This document shows positions 33,294 to 42,392 of a stretch of DNA of 64,000 nt, in pieces. How positions within the stretch are numbered: the stretch's first letter is position 1; each line of letters opens with the position of its first letter. The stretch covers positions 124,001 through 188,000 of the forward strand of contig CAZXOK010000002.1 of NCBI GenBank assembly GCA_964642175.1, read 5' to 3'. A model generated the notes under the pieces. The model ran no database searches and was not told the DNA's origin. It was given only the letters and a program-made list of their open reading frames with translations. The position numbers were made by a program, and so were the translations under genes. This DNA is from JANQGG01 sp964642175. GTDB taxonomy: Bacteria > Bacteroidota > Chlorobiia > Chlorobiales > Chloroherpetonaceae.

Positions 33294-34480
33294 ATGATCT
33301 CTTGTTCTGATTTGTAAGCCTCTGCTACAGCTTTGGCTATTGTTGGTGCTACGGTTTTATCCAATACAGCCGGAAGAAATTTTTCAGGTGTCGGATTTTC
33401 TATAATATTGGCCAGGGCATAAGCAGCTGTTAATTTCATTTTTGGTGAAATATGCCTGGCTTTTGCATCCAGCGCACCCCTGAAAACACCGGGAAAAGCC
33501 AGAACATTATTAACCTGGTTTGGAAAATCACTTCGACCCGTACCAATAATTCGTGCACCGGCTGCCCGGGCTTCATCCGGCATTATCTCTGGTGTAGGAT
33601 TAGCCAGGGCTAAAATGATGGGGTCGTCGGCCATGGTGTGGATCATGTTTTGGGTAAGAAGATTGCTTACACTAACACCAATAAATACATCGGCGTTGAC
33701 AAGGGCATCGGCAAGATTACCACTTTTCTTCTCACGATTGGTCATCATGGCCAGTTTCATCTTTTGCGGAGAGTTTTGGATATCGGGGCGACGAGGTTCA
33801 ATAATCCCTTTACTGTCACAAATGATAATTTCATTAACGGGCTCACACACATGGGGATCATATCCTACGCATAAGAGCAGTTCTACAATTGCTGTTCCGG
33901 CAGCACCGGCGCCGTTGATCACCACGTTCAGGTCGGTGATCTTTTTGCCGGCAATTTTCGCTGCATTGATCAGTGCCCCCAAAAGCACAATGGCCGTACC
34001 ATGCTGGTCATCATGAAAAACCGGAATGCCGATATCCTGAAGCGCCTGCTCGATTTCAAAACACCGGGGTGCGGAAATATCCTCGAGGTTTATACCCGCA
34101 AAAACGGGAGCAATATTTTTAACCAGGCTGATGATCTCGTAGGTGTTTTGCGTAGCCGTGCAGATAGGGAAGGCATCAATACCGGCATATTCTTTAAATA
34201 AAACGGCTTTGCCTTCCATAACCGGTATCGCACCATACGGCCCGATGTTTCCCAGTCCGAGAACTGCTGAGCCATCTGAGACGATGGCAATGGTGTTGTT
34301 TTTTAAAGTATACTCGTAAGCTGTTTCGGGTGACTCTGAAACCACCCGACTTACTTCAGCAACCCCGGGCGTATAAGCCATGGAGAGATCGTGTAAGGTC
34401 TCCAGCTTGATTTTTGAAGTGATTTCAATTTTACCCGCATGTTTTTTATGAAGGTCTAAAGCGTCTTGGTTAATACTCAT
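33290..34480 (-). CDS. NAD(P)-dependent malic enzyme, short form
   Basis: The enzyme decarboxylates malate to pyruvate with reduction of NAD(P). The 396-residue protein has the malic enzyme N-terminal motif LSMAYTPGVAEVSRVV, the Mg site region around FHDDQHGTA, the dinucleotide motif NGAGAAGTAIVELL and the C-terminal NPTPEIMPDEA and GTGRSDFPNQVNN blocks. It lacks the C-terminal phosphotransacetylase domain of long MaeB proteins. It overlaps the cobalamin adenosyltransferase gene by 4 bp. NAD versus NADP preference cannot be read with confidence. Confidence 0.93.
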   Translation of the reverse strand: MSINQDALDLHKKHAGKIEITSKIKLETLHDLSMAYTPGVAEVSRVVSESPETAYEYTLKNNTIAIVSDGSAVLGLGNIGPYGAIPVMEGKAVLFKEYAGIDAFPICTATQNTYEIISLVKNIAPVFAGINLEDISAPRCFEIEQALQDIGIPVFHDDQHGTAIVLLGALINAAKIAGKKITDLNVVINGAGAAGTAIVELLLCVGYDPHVCEPVNEIIICDSKGIIEPRRPDIQNSPQKMKLAMMTNREKKSGNLADALVNADVFIGVSVSNLLTQNMIHTMADDPIILALANPTPEIMPDEARAAGARIIGTGRSDFPNQVNNVLAFPGVFRGALDAKARHISPKMKLTAAYALANIIENPTPEKFLPAVLDKTVAPTIAKAVAEAYKSEQEII

Positions 34481-34507
34481 AAATGTGTTTGGATTAAGTT
34501 TTGCGGG

Positions 34508-35329
34508 TTAGTTGCTCTGATTCGGGAGCGTGGAGAGAAAATCGCGCATACCCGGAACGTAAGACTTGGAAAAAAGAAAGCCATCGCCATGATCGTGCTT
34601 GATATCCAAAAAAGATTTAGGCTCTTTGGCAGCCTCATATAAAGCCAGGCCATGTTTATATGGAATAACTTCATCTTCTGGGCTGTGGATAATAAGAACA
34701 GGACAGTTAATGTTGTTTAAACGGTCAATCGTGTTATAATGAATACGCGAAAGCCAACGTACCGGAAAAAACGGGTACGTTTCTTTACCAATGTTATCAA
34801 TGGAAGTAAAGGTCGATTCCAGTATTAGGGCTTTGGGCTGATGTTTTTCGGCCACCCAGCCGGCCACACCCCCGCCAAGCGATCGGCCATGAACCACAAT
34901 TTGATCAGGTCGAAAAGACTTGGTTGTGGTCAGGTATGTCCAGGCAGCCTGAGCATCTTTGTAAGTACCTTTTTCACTGACATGGCCAGTGCTTTGGCCA
35001 TAACCCCGATAATCAAAAATAAAAATATTCAGCCCAAGCTCGCGGAATCGTTGGATGGAAGATACCCGGTCAGATATGTTTCCGGCATTTCCATGCAGGA
35101 AAAGTAACACGTCTTGTGAGTTAGGATCCGGAATGTACCATCCATGGAGCTTTTCATGATCCTTGGTGTCGAGTATTACTGTTTCAAAATCCAGGCCAAT
35201 TGCTGATGGATCGGAAGTAAGGGTGCGGGTTGGAAAAAAAACCAGGTGTTTCTGATAATAATACAGAAACACCATGATAATCACATAGATTAAGGCTATT
35301 GATCCTGAAGCGATGATAAATAGTCTCAC
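34508..35329 (-). CDS. Alpha/beta hydrolase, membrane-anchored (BEM46/YfhR-like)
   Basis: The 273-residue protein has an N-terminal membrane helix (about 5-25) and an alpha/beta hydrolase domain with the oxyanion segment FLHGNAGN, nucleophile elbow HGRSLGGG, catalytic Asp in HSPEDEVIPY and His in KHDHGDGF. The layout matches BEM46/YfhR serine hydrolases, whose substrates are mostly unknown. The start codon is GTG. It lies 27 bp before malic enzyme and 40 bp after trpB, so it probably belongs to the same transcript. Confidence 0.87.
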   Translation of the reverse strand: MRLFIIASGSIALIYVIIMVFLYYYQKHLVFFPTRTLTSDPSAIGLDFETVILDTKDHEKLHGWYIPDPNSQDVLLFLHGNAGNISDRVSSIQRFRELGLNIFIFDYRGYGQSTGHVSEKGTYKDAQAAWTYLTTTKSFRPDQIVVHGRSLGGGVAGWVAEKHQPKALILESTFTSIDNIGKETYPFFPVRWLSRIHYNTIDRLNNINCPVLIIHSPEDEVIPYKHGLALYEAAKEPKSFLDIKHDHGDGFLFSKSYVPGMRDFLSTLPNQSN

Positions 35330-35369
35330 TGGGCAGAGTTTGGTTTATTTGACCTGTCCGGGAAAGATA

Positions 35370-36566
35370 TCAAAGATTCAATTTATTCACCACAAAATCC
35401 AGATCTTTATCGCCTCTGCCACTTAAATTAACAAGAATACTTTTTCCGGGTAATTCTAGTGCAATTTTCATGGCATGTGCTACGGCGTGGGCACTTTCAA
35501 GGGCAGGAATAATTCCTTCCAGTCGCGATAGTTTTATAAAGGCATCAAGGCATTCATCATCCGAAATGGTCACGTACTCGGCCCGCCCGATATCTTTCAG
35601 GTAGGAGTGCTGAGGGCCTACACCAGGATAATCCAAACCGGAGGCAATGGAATAAACCGGCTTTGGCTGGCCTTCTTCATCCTGGATCAAATAGCATTTA
35701 AATCCATGAATTGTGCCCATAGATCCCGTGGTTAAAGTAGCTGCATGCTCCGAGGTATTTAATCCTAAACCTGAGGGTTCTACGCCGATGATGCGAACAT
35801 CTTTATCATCTAAAAACGCTGTAAACAGGCCAATGGCATTGCTACCACCACCAACACAGGCCATCAGGATATCAGGATTTTTACCTTTGAGTTCGTTGAA
35901 CTGTGTCTTTGCTTCCTGGCCGACAATTTTCTGAAAATCGCGTACCATCATTGGGAATGGGTGAGGACCTACAACAGAACCAATCGCATAGAAAAAGTTT
36001 ACCGGATCTTTCATGTACTCTTCAAAAGCGCTATCAACCGCGTCTTTCAGGGTGGCTGTGCCGCGGCTTACCGGAACAACCGTTGCACCGAGTACTTTCA
36101 TGCGCATTACATTGGGATGTTCTTTTTCAATATCAACGGTACCCATGTGGATCTCACAGGGTATTCCTAGTAGCGCACAGGCAGTTGCAAGTGCCACTCC
36201 ATGCTGCCCGGCTCCTGTTTCGGCCAGCACTTTGGATTTTCCCATACTTTTTGCCAGCAACACTTCGCCGAGGCAATGGTTAATTTTATGAGCGCCGGTA
36301 TGGTTTAAATCTTCGCGCTTGAAGTAGATATCGGCACCACCGCAAGCTTCACTCAGCCGCTTGCATTGATAAATCGGGCTTGGTCGTCCCACGTAATTTT
36401 TCAACAAACTGGCAAGCTCTTTTTGAAAAGCTTCTGTTTGGCTGATTTTTTCATAAGCCTCAGCAATTTCATCCATGATGGCTTTTAATTCAGGAGGAAC
36501 AATCTGGCCGCCATATTGGCCAAACATACCGTCTTTATCAGGCATGGCTTGAGTTAAAACAGACAT
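35370..36566 (-). CDS. trpB: Tryptophan synthase beta chain
   Basis: TrpB joins indole and serine to form tryptophan with pyridoxal phosphate. The 398-residue protein has the family sequence throughout, including the PLP lysine (Lys94) in HTGAHKINHCLG, the substrate loop LAETGAGQHGVA and the phosphate-binding GGGSNAIG. No trpA or other trp gene is adjacent, so the rest of the pathway is elsewhere. It starts 76 bp after the DUF1350 gene and is 40 bp from the hydrolase gene. Confidence 0.96.
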   Translation of the reverse strand: MSVLTQAMPDKDGMFGQYGGQIVPPELKAIMDEIAEAYEKISQTEAFQKELASLLKNYVGRPSPIYQCKRLSEACGGADIYFKREDLNHTGAHKINHCLGEVLLAKSMGKSKVLAETGAGQHGVALATACALLGIPCEIHMGTVDIEKEHPNVMRMKVLGATVVPVSRGTATLKDAVDSAFEEYMKDPVNFFYAIGSVVGPHPFPMMVRDFQKIVGQEAKTQFNELKGKNPDILMACVGGGSNAIGLFTAFLDDKDVRIIGVEPSGLGLNTSEHAATLTTGSMGTIHGFKCYLIQDEEGQPKPVYSIASGLDYPGVGPQHSYLKDIGRAEYVTISDDECLDAFIKLSRLEGIIPALESAHAVAHAMKIALELPGKSILVNLSGRGDKDLDFVVNKLNL

Positions 36567-36642
36567 AACCGGTGAGTTTTAGTTGAAAAAAAGTTGAGTT
36601 AATTGTAGACCTGTTTGTATGTGCAAGATCTATTTTGGTTGA

Positions 36643-37989
36643 TTATCTGCGATGCTTTTTGTTTTTCTTTTTTTTCGATGAGCCTTTTCCCTTGTGACCA
36701 TGACCATATTGTTTTTCACCTCCTTGAGATTTCATCTCATGGACATGCGGCGTATTTCCGGATACAGGTGGTGCAATTTTTTCCGGAGCCACTGTTTTAG
36801 GCTTATCTGATTGGGTTTTCTCTTTACTGGTTACAGAACCGGCCGGTAATGGTTTTCCGGGTTGCTCCTCTTTTTGCGTTGAACTATCGGAAGTTGGTTT
36901 GGAAACGCTTTGCGCCGGAGCAGGTTGCTTTGGCGGCTGAGCTTCGGGCTTTTCTGTGGTTTCTGCCGGCTTAGATGGCGCAACTTGTTTAGGCTGAGTG
37001 ATTGCTTCAGGTTCAGGTTTTTCGGTTAAGCCAGATTGCTTTGCCAAAGAAGGTTCAGGTTTCTTTTCGGGCAATGGTGTATTCTCAAAAGTAATTTTAA
37101 TCGGAGGATTGGACTGAGCTGATTTAGCAGCAGATGGTTTTGGTATAGACTTTCCGCTGCATTTTGCCTCTAATTGACTTAACAACTCCAGAGCCGCGCT
37201 ATCGCAAAGACGAGGTACTTGCTGAATGAGATCAAAAACGGAGGTGATATCATAAACGGTAGGACCGATCTGAACACCCAGAGGTTCTAAATGATCACCT
37301 TCAATTTCCTGGTTATAAAAATTCTGATTTGTTTTCTGGTTCAGTGTTTCATAAAACCAGGCTACATCACTTTTATCAGGATCACCGGCCAGATTGCCTG
37401 CCACATTATCATCTTTAAATGAGAGCATAGCCGTTAAGTTGAACAGATCGCTCTTAACTACTAAATCCTGCATGGTTGTTCGGGTTGGCCTGACGCCTAA
37501 ATTGAAAGTATCGAGCAGGTTGGCAAGAAAAGGAACCGGTACTGAATCGGATGTATCGGAAATATCGGGTGCCAGTAAGAGCGAGGGTTGGTTTAAAATA
37601 CCTTCGGTTTCAACCATTGTTTTTGAACCTGTAGCCATTTTAAACGTATTGTCTTTGGAATCGGTATAAGCTTCAAGCAAAGCAATATACTTACAGCCAA
37701 CACTATGGCCGACCCAAAAGAGTGGCAACGATTTCAGGGATGGTTCTGAGTTTAATACAATTTTACGTTCATTAAGCAATGTGTAGGCAATTTCGGCATG
37801 ATTAAACCCAAACTGGAACGGTACTGCAATAATTGAGAATCCGTTTGAATAGAGTTGTTCTAAAAAGTAGTCGTAAGAAACTGTGGGAAACTGACCAAAA
37901 AGCTGACCACCATAGAACTCAACAACCCCTTTTGGATTAGGATGGCATGCGACCCAACTTTTAGATATACGTTGATATGGTACTTTCAT
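36643..37989 (-). CDS. DUF1350 (alpha/beta-hydrolase-like) protein with Pro/Lys-rich tail
   Basis: Residues 1-285 of this 448-residue protein match DUF1350, a family best known from cyanobacteria and plastids: WVACHPNPKGVVEFYGGQLFG, IIAVPFQFGFNHAEIAYTLL and an elbow-like WVGHSVGCKYI (GxSxG). Residues from about 290 to the end form a low-complexity tail of Pro, Glu, Lys and Ser that finishes in a run of Lys and Arg, probably disordered and able to bind nucleic acid or membranes. The start has an unusually strong AAGGAGG ribosome site, listed separately. No function is known to me. Confidence 0.8.
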   Translation of the reverse strand: MKVPYQRISKSWVACHPNPKGVVEFYGGQLFGQFPTVSYDYFLEQLYSNGFSIIAVPFQFGFNHAEIAYTLLNERKIVLNSEPSLKSLPLFWVGHSVGCKYIALLEAYTDSKDNTFKMATGSKTMVETEGILNQPSLLLAPDISDTSDSVPVPFLANLLDTFNLGVRPTRTTMQDLVVKSDLFNLTAMLSFKDDNVAGNLAGDPDKSDVAWFYETLNQKTNQNFYNQEIEGDHLEPLGVQIGPTVYDITSVFDLIQQVPRLCDSAALELLSQLEAKCSGKSIPKPSAAKSAQSNPPIKITFENTPLPEKKPEPSLAKQSGLTEKPEPEAITQPKQVAPSKPAETTEKPEAQPPKQPAPAQSVSKPTSDSSTQKEEQPGKPLPAGSVTSKEKTQSDKPKTVAPEKIAPPVSGNTPHVHEMKSQGGEKQYGHGHKGKGSSKKKKNKKHRR

Positions 37990-37999
37990 GTAGAATAAA

Positions 38000-38006
38000 C
38001 CTCCTT
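38000..38006 (-). promoter_or_regulatory. Strong Shine-Dalgarno site of the DUF1350 gene
   Basis: On the minus strand AAGGAGG lies 10 nt before the ATG at 37989. Most genes in this window lack a clear Shine-Dalgarno sequence, so a near-perfect one stands out and fixes the start. Confidence 0.7.
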
Positions 38007-38208
38007 AAAGTTTAACATTCAGGCCAGAGCCTGATTAAAAAATCAACAATGGAGCAAGTTTGTGCCAGGTTACAGAATCATTTTGCACTTTTTTACATCA
38101 GGGGATTAGATAATAAACAAGTTTAGAGGGAAAATCAGAAGCATTTCTTTATCAAGCTAAAAAAAAATCCGGCTTCAGTCTGAGAAAACAGGATCGTATG
38201 TTGATGGG

Positions 38209-40236
38209 TTACATGGGTATGCGTCGATCCCGGCTTAAACGTCGATCATTATCCTTGGTTTGTTTTTTCATGAAATTGTCCATTTCGTCGAATGCTTCTT
38301 TATCAAATACAGGCGTACGGCAAACATTAATGGTTCGATCGGTATTGGCAAAAGCAATCAGCTTGCTATTCTGTCCCAGGGCAATATTATAAAATGGGCC
38401 CGACATAGCGGCAACTTCTTTGCCACTTTCAACATCCCACAATTTTAAAATGCTGATTTTTCTGACACGATTATAACCTGAAGAGATCAACATCTTGCCA
38501 TTATCGCTAAATGCCAAAAAGTCTATACCCCCCGGATTTCCCTTGAGGGTTAGTTTTTCGTTGCCGGTTTTGGCATCCCATATTTTGATGGTTTTATCCC
38601 AGCTGCCTGAGGCAATTAATGAATCATCCGGACTGTAAGAGACTGAAATAGCCGGTCGGGTATGGCCAATTAATTGTTTTAATTGATCGCCGGTTTCAGC
38701 ATTCCATATCATCAAAGATTTATCATTACTGCACGAGACCAAATTTTTGCCATCATGGCTGAATCGTATTGCGTTTATTTCTTCTTCGTGACCTTTCAAC
38801 GACATGGCCTCACGACCTTTTTGGATATCCCACATTTTAACTTCCATGTCATTTCCGGCTGAAGCGATCATATTGCCTGCCGGATTAAAAGAAATGCAGT
38901 TGATAACACGCTTGTGTCCGGTGAAAACGGATTCTTCAAGGCCGGTCTTGGTGTTCCATACACGGATGATTTTGTCGCTTCCTGCAGAGGCAAATGTTTT
39001 GCCATCAGGACTAAAGGCTATAGAATACACATAACCGGTTTTAACAAAACTAACAAGACTAAATCGGTTGATACCCGTTTGTGTTTCGGTTAGTGAAATT
39101 TTCCAGCTGGCTGATGATAAGAGGCTTCCTTCGGGATTAAAAGCCATAGAATTGATCCGGCTGGTGGAGTGTTCATTAACCATTTGTGCCGATTCAAAAA
39201 CCTGGTTCAGGGGCAAACGCCGGCTTCTTCTGCGGGGATCAATATGGTCGCGCCGGTCATCGTTTCGCCGCTCACTCGAGATATTATCCTCTTCCGCTTC
39301 AGGTTCAAATCCAATGTCTTTTTGTATTTTTGGCAGCTCCGATACAGAAAGCTTATCTATCTTGGAAATATTGATGGTTTTATTGCTGTTGGCCACAGCT
39401 ATGGAGCTTCCGTCATTACTGATAGAAATGGTATAAAACCCGCCTTCGAACGAGCCGAGTTCTTTTCCGGCTAAATAATCCCAGAATTTCACATGGGAGG
39501 TTTTATCCAGTCGGTTATAACTGACCGAAATCAATTCTGTGCCACGTGAATTAAACATTAAATAGGTCAGTCCATTTGGATGGCCTGATAGCGTATTAAG
39601 TTCGCGGCCGGTTTCAGCATCCCACAACTTAATATTTTTATCCCAACCGGCTGAGGCAACAAATTTTCTGTCCGGGCTGATTGCTACTGTATTGATGAGT
39701 CTGGTATGACCAATCAGGGTATGAATGGGTTTGCCTGTGCTGGTATCCCAAAGAATTACGGTTTTATCGGTACTGGCTGAAGCCAGCAGATGGTTGTCTG
39801 AGCCATAAGCCAGTGCATTAACATCCTGCTCATGACCTTTTAGTGTATGGATGAGATTCCCATTTTTAGTATCCCATATTTTTACGGTGGCATCATTGCT
39901 GGCTGAAGCCAGATGCTTGCCATTGGGGCTGAATTTAAGGGAGTTGATCGCTTGTTTATGTCCTTTTAACTCGTACAATAACCTCCCGCTTCCGGTACTC
40001 CAAATGCAAATAACTTTAGAACTGCCGGCAGAGGCAATCAATTTTCCATCCTGGCTATAGTCGATTGAATAAATATATTCAGTAGGCGATTCGGAGATCA
40101 AAGTTCTGAAATCATCACCCGTTAAAATATCGGTTATAACAGTTTTCCAGCTTGCATGTGCAAGAAAACTGGTATCAGGGCTAAAGCACAAGGCATTAAT
40201 TCTGCTGGTAGATTGACCAATAATGCTGAGTGACAT
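38209..40236 (-). CDS. Tandem double seven-bladed WD40 propeller protein
   Basis: From the ATG at 40236 the protein has 675 residues and no signal peptide; the open frame continues 28 codons upstream to 40320, but that stretch does not fit the repeat. It consists of two copies of one unit. Each has seven WD40 blades (for example GHKQAINSLKFSPNGKHLASAS with IKLWDAETG-type ends) and then an Arg/Asp-rich tail. Blades correspond one to one: both copies open with STSRIN, blade 3 begins GHK, blade 4 GHE, blade 5 GHTR, and blade 6 has the same long insertion before its W-D. It probably works as a cytoplasmic scaffold. It stands alone, with no kinase or protease fused to it. Confidence 0.9.
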   Translation of the reverse strand: MSLSIIGQSTSRINALCFSPDTSFLAHASWKTVITDILTGDDFRTLISESPTEYIYSIDYSQDGKLIASAGSSKVICIWSTGSGRLLYELKGHKQAINSLKFSPNGKHLASASNDATVKIWDTKNGNLIHTLKGHEQDVNALAYGSDNHLLASASTDKTVILWDTSTGKPIHTLIGHTRLINTVAISPDRKFVASAGWDKNIKLWDAETGRELNTLSGHPNGLTYLMFNSRGTELISVSYNRLDKTSHVKFWDYLAGKELGSFEGGFYTISISNDGSSIAVANSNKTINISKIDKLSVSELPKIQKDIGFEPEAEEDNISSERRNDDRRDHIDPRRRSRRLPLNQVFESAQMVNEHSTSRINSMAFNPEGSLLSSASWKISLTETQTGINRFSLVSFVKTGYVYSIAFSPDGKTFASAGSDKIIRVWNTKTGLEESVFTGHKRVINCISFNPAGNMIASAGNDMEVKMWDIQKGREAMSLKGHEEEINAIRFSHDGKNLVSCSNDKSLMIWNAETGDQLKQLIGHTRPAISVSYSPDDSLIASGSWDKTIKIWDAKTGNEKLTLKGNPGGIDFLAFSDNGKMLISSGYNRVRKISILKLWDVESGKEVAAMSGPFYNIALGQNSKLIAFANTDRTINVCRTPVFDKEAFDEMDNFMKKQTKDNDRRLSRDRRIPM

Positions 40237-40470
40237 AGAAACGCAGGTTATGTTAATAAAATTGTGGAATGAGTTTAATCGTGCGTAATAACTAACAACA
40301 AAGCATGTGACGGAACTCACCTATCCAACTGCAAAATTTAAACAAAAAACAATAAAACCACACATCACTGTGTAATTTTAACAATAAAAACCAATTGGGC
40401 TATTACATCATTCCTAACCGTTATTTTAGTTACATAGAACCAGCCGTATGTATCCTTAAAACCGTTAAAT

Positions 40471-41184
40471 CTAATTTATATGTTGATTATAGCGCTTAAG
40501 TAATGTTTGATAGGTTGACTCTTTAAGCCGGTTTATATCAGATTTTTCAGCGCCTGTTGGTATAATAGGGTAATCAATGATGAGTTTTACGGTGCCTTTA
40601 TGAATGATAAGTGAATTTTTTTCTGCTAAATGGTGGCTGCCTAAAATGGTTACCGGCAATATCGGGATAAAGGTTTGGCAGGCTATAGCAAATGCACCTT
40701 GTTTTAATGGTTGGATTTTCCCTTCTTTATTACGAGTGCCATCAGCAAAAACATGAACAGACTTACCGGCATGGATCCGCTTTTTGGCTTCCTCAATTGC
40801 GCTTAACGCTTTTTTTCTGCTTTTGCGATCGATTAAAATAAAATCACCCAGTTTAAGCGACCAGCCAAAAAATGGGATATTACCTAACTCGGCCTTGGCA
40901 ATCATTCTAAGGTTGAGTTTTATGAATGCCAGAATAATGGGAATATCTGCCATGCTGGCATGATTACTGGCTACAATATACACCTCGCCGGGGTCGTAGT
41001 TTTCCTGGCCTTCAATCTCTACTTTTATTCCAAGGAGCCACAAACAGCCTCTGCTCCAAGCTCTTGCAAAGTGCAAATACAGATTGCCCGATCTGTCTAT
41101 TATGGCGCCAAGTGAAGAAAGCACCGACATGATGAACGTGTAAGGCAATACAAGAACAAAAAAAATAACGGTCTGTAAGGTCAT
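40471..41184 (-). CDS. plsC: 1-acyl-sn-glycerol-3-phosphate acyltransferase
   Basis: The enzyme adds the second acyl chain to lysophosphatidic acid at the inner membrane. The 237-residue protein has an N-terminal membrane helix and the acyltransferase blocks SNHASMADIP (the HxxxxD motif), LIDRKSRKKA, FADGTRNKEGKIQPLKQGAF and ILPVTILGSH. It follows anmK with 23 bp between and is probably the last gene of the thrC-anmK-plsC transcript. Confidence 0.92.
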   Translation of the reverse strand: MTLQTVIFFVLVLPYTFIMSVLSSLGAIIDRSGNLYLHFARAWSRGCLWLLGIKVEIEGQENYDPGEVYIVASNHASMADIPIILAFIKLNLRMIAKAELGNIPFFGWSLKLGDFILIDRKSRKKALSAIEEAKKRIHAGKSVHVFADGTRNKEGKIQPLKQGAFAIACQTFIPILPVTILGSHHLAEKNSLIIHKGTVKLIIDYPIIPTGAEKSDINRLKESTYQTLLKRYNQHIN

Positions 41185-41207
41185 GGTTTTTGGAAATCAT
41201 GTTTGCC

Positions 41208-42392
41208 TTAAGATAATGGTGGCAAAGAGAGTTTCCCAAGTATGGCCTTAGATTTTAACGATGCCGAACGTTGCTTGAGGTATTGATAGCCAAGCACAGA
41301 AAAGAGAACAGCTTCTTTACCCTGGCTGCAAATGGCAATTTCCTGGAAATCTTCCATGGTTTTCACCGAACAGGGTTCAAAAAGGGTTTTTATATATCCG
41401 GTTAAAACCGGGTTCAAACTACCACCACCACTTAAAATAATTTCCTGGCAGCTGATGAAGGGCTTCACAAAGGCTTCATATTGCTGATTGATGATCAAAG
41501 CCGAAAGTTCGGTAAGTGATGCCAGGATATCTTCACCCCGCAGATTTAAGTTTTCAGCCTTAAACAGGATAGACGCCACATATGCCTGGCTGAACAGTTC
41601 ACGGCCGGTAGATTTCGGCGGCAGCTTGCTATAAAACGGCTCCATGAGAAGCTCATTCAACAGGTCCCGGTTTGTTTTACCCCGGCTTGCCAGCTTGCCA
41701 TCCTTATCGTAGGGCTGATTGAACATGCGTTGAGTAACCTGATCCAATAATGTATTTCCGGGACCGCAGTCGAAATAAATGATGTCTGAAAGGGATCCGT
41801 TGGAAGAAATAGCCGTGATATTGCTGATACCGCCAATATTTACAATTAACCGGTTCTGGCCATGACCAAATAACAGATAATCAAGGTATGGCATTAACGG
41901 TGCACCTTCACCACCAGTAGCCATATCGGCCGTGCGAAAATCACTAATTGTTGGCTTTTGAGTTCTGGCTGCGATGATGGATGCTTCACCCAATTGAAAG
42001 GTCGAATTGACTTGATGCCGCCCGATTGATTCAGCTACCGGTTCATGCCAGAAAGTTTGACCATGCGACGCAATAAAGTCTATCTGGTGCATAGATTCGC
42101 CCCGGCTTTTCATGAACGTTAGTGCAGCTTCAGAAAAGGCCTCTCCGATAGCAAAGTCAAGTTGTGAAATGGTTCTCAAGGAAACCTGGTTGGGATGGCT
42201 GAGACAGGTTAGAATGGCCGATTGTAACTCGGAATCAAATGGAAGTGTATCAAAAGCAAGCAACGTCGGATGGAGCACCCCGTTGTTTTCCTCAATTTTT
42301 GTAAGACCGACATCAATGCCATCAACCGATGTGCCCGAAAGAAGCCCCAGGGATAGCCACTCAGGTTTGTCCGGGATGTGAAAGCTTAGCAT
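41208..42392 (-). CDS. anmK: Anhydro-N-acetylmuramic acid kinase
   Basis: AnmK converts 1,6-anhydro-MurNAc from peptidoglycan turnover to MurNAc 6-phosphate. The 394-residue protein has the ASKHA-fold motifs LLSGTSVDGIDVGL, IASHGQTFWHEP, FRTADMATGGEGAPLMPYLDY and NIGGISNIT, and a full family length. Its start overlaps the thrC stop by 7 bp. Together with the exported NagZ at 27.5 kb it points to an active muropeptide recycling route. Confidence 0.95.
   Translation of the reverse strand: MLSFHIPDKPEWLSLGLLSGTSVDGIDVGLTKIEENNGVLHPTLLAFDTLPFDSELQSAILTCLSHPNQVSLRTISQLDFAIGEAFSEAALTFMKSRGESMHQIDFIASHGQTFWHEPVAESIGRHQVNSTFQLGEASIIAARTQKPTISDFRTADMATGGEGAPLMPYLDYLLFGHGQNRLIVNIGGISNITAISSNGSLSDIIYFDCGPGNTLLDQVTQRMFNQPYDKDGKLASRGKTNRDLLNELLMEPFYSKLPPKSTGRELFSQAYVASILFKAENLNLRGEDILASLTELSALIINQQYEAFVKPFISCQEIILSGGGSLNPVLTGYIKTLFEPCSVKTMEDFQEIAICSQGKEAVLFSVLGYQYLKQRSASLKSKAILGKLSLPPLS

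Noticed and set aside
38804..39474. Repeated Ala/Leu-rich plus-strand ORFs opposite the WD40 gene
   Set aside because: Their repetition mirrors the WD40 blades read on the wrong strand.
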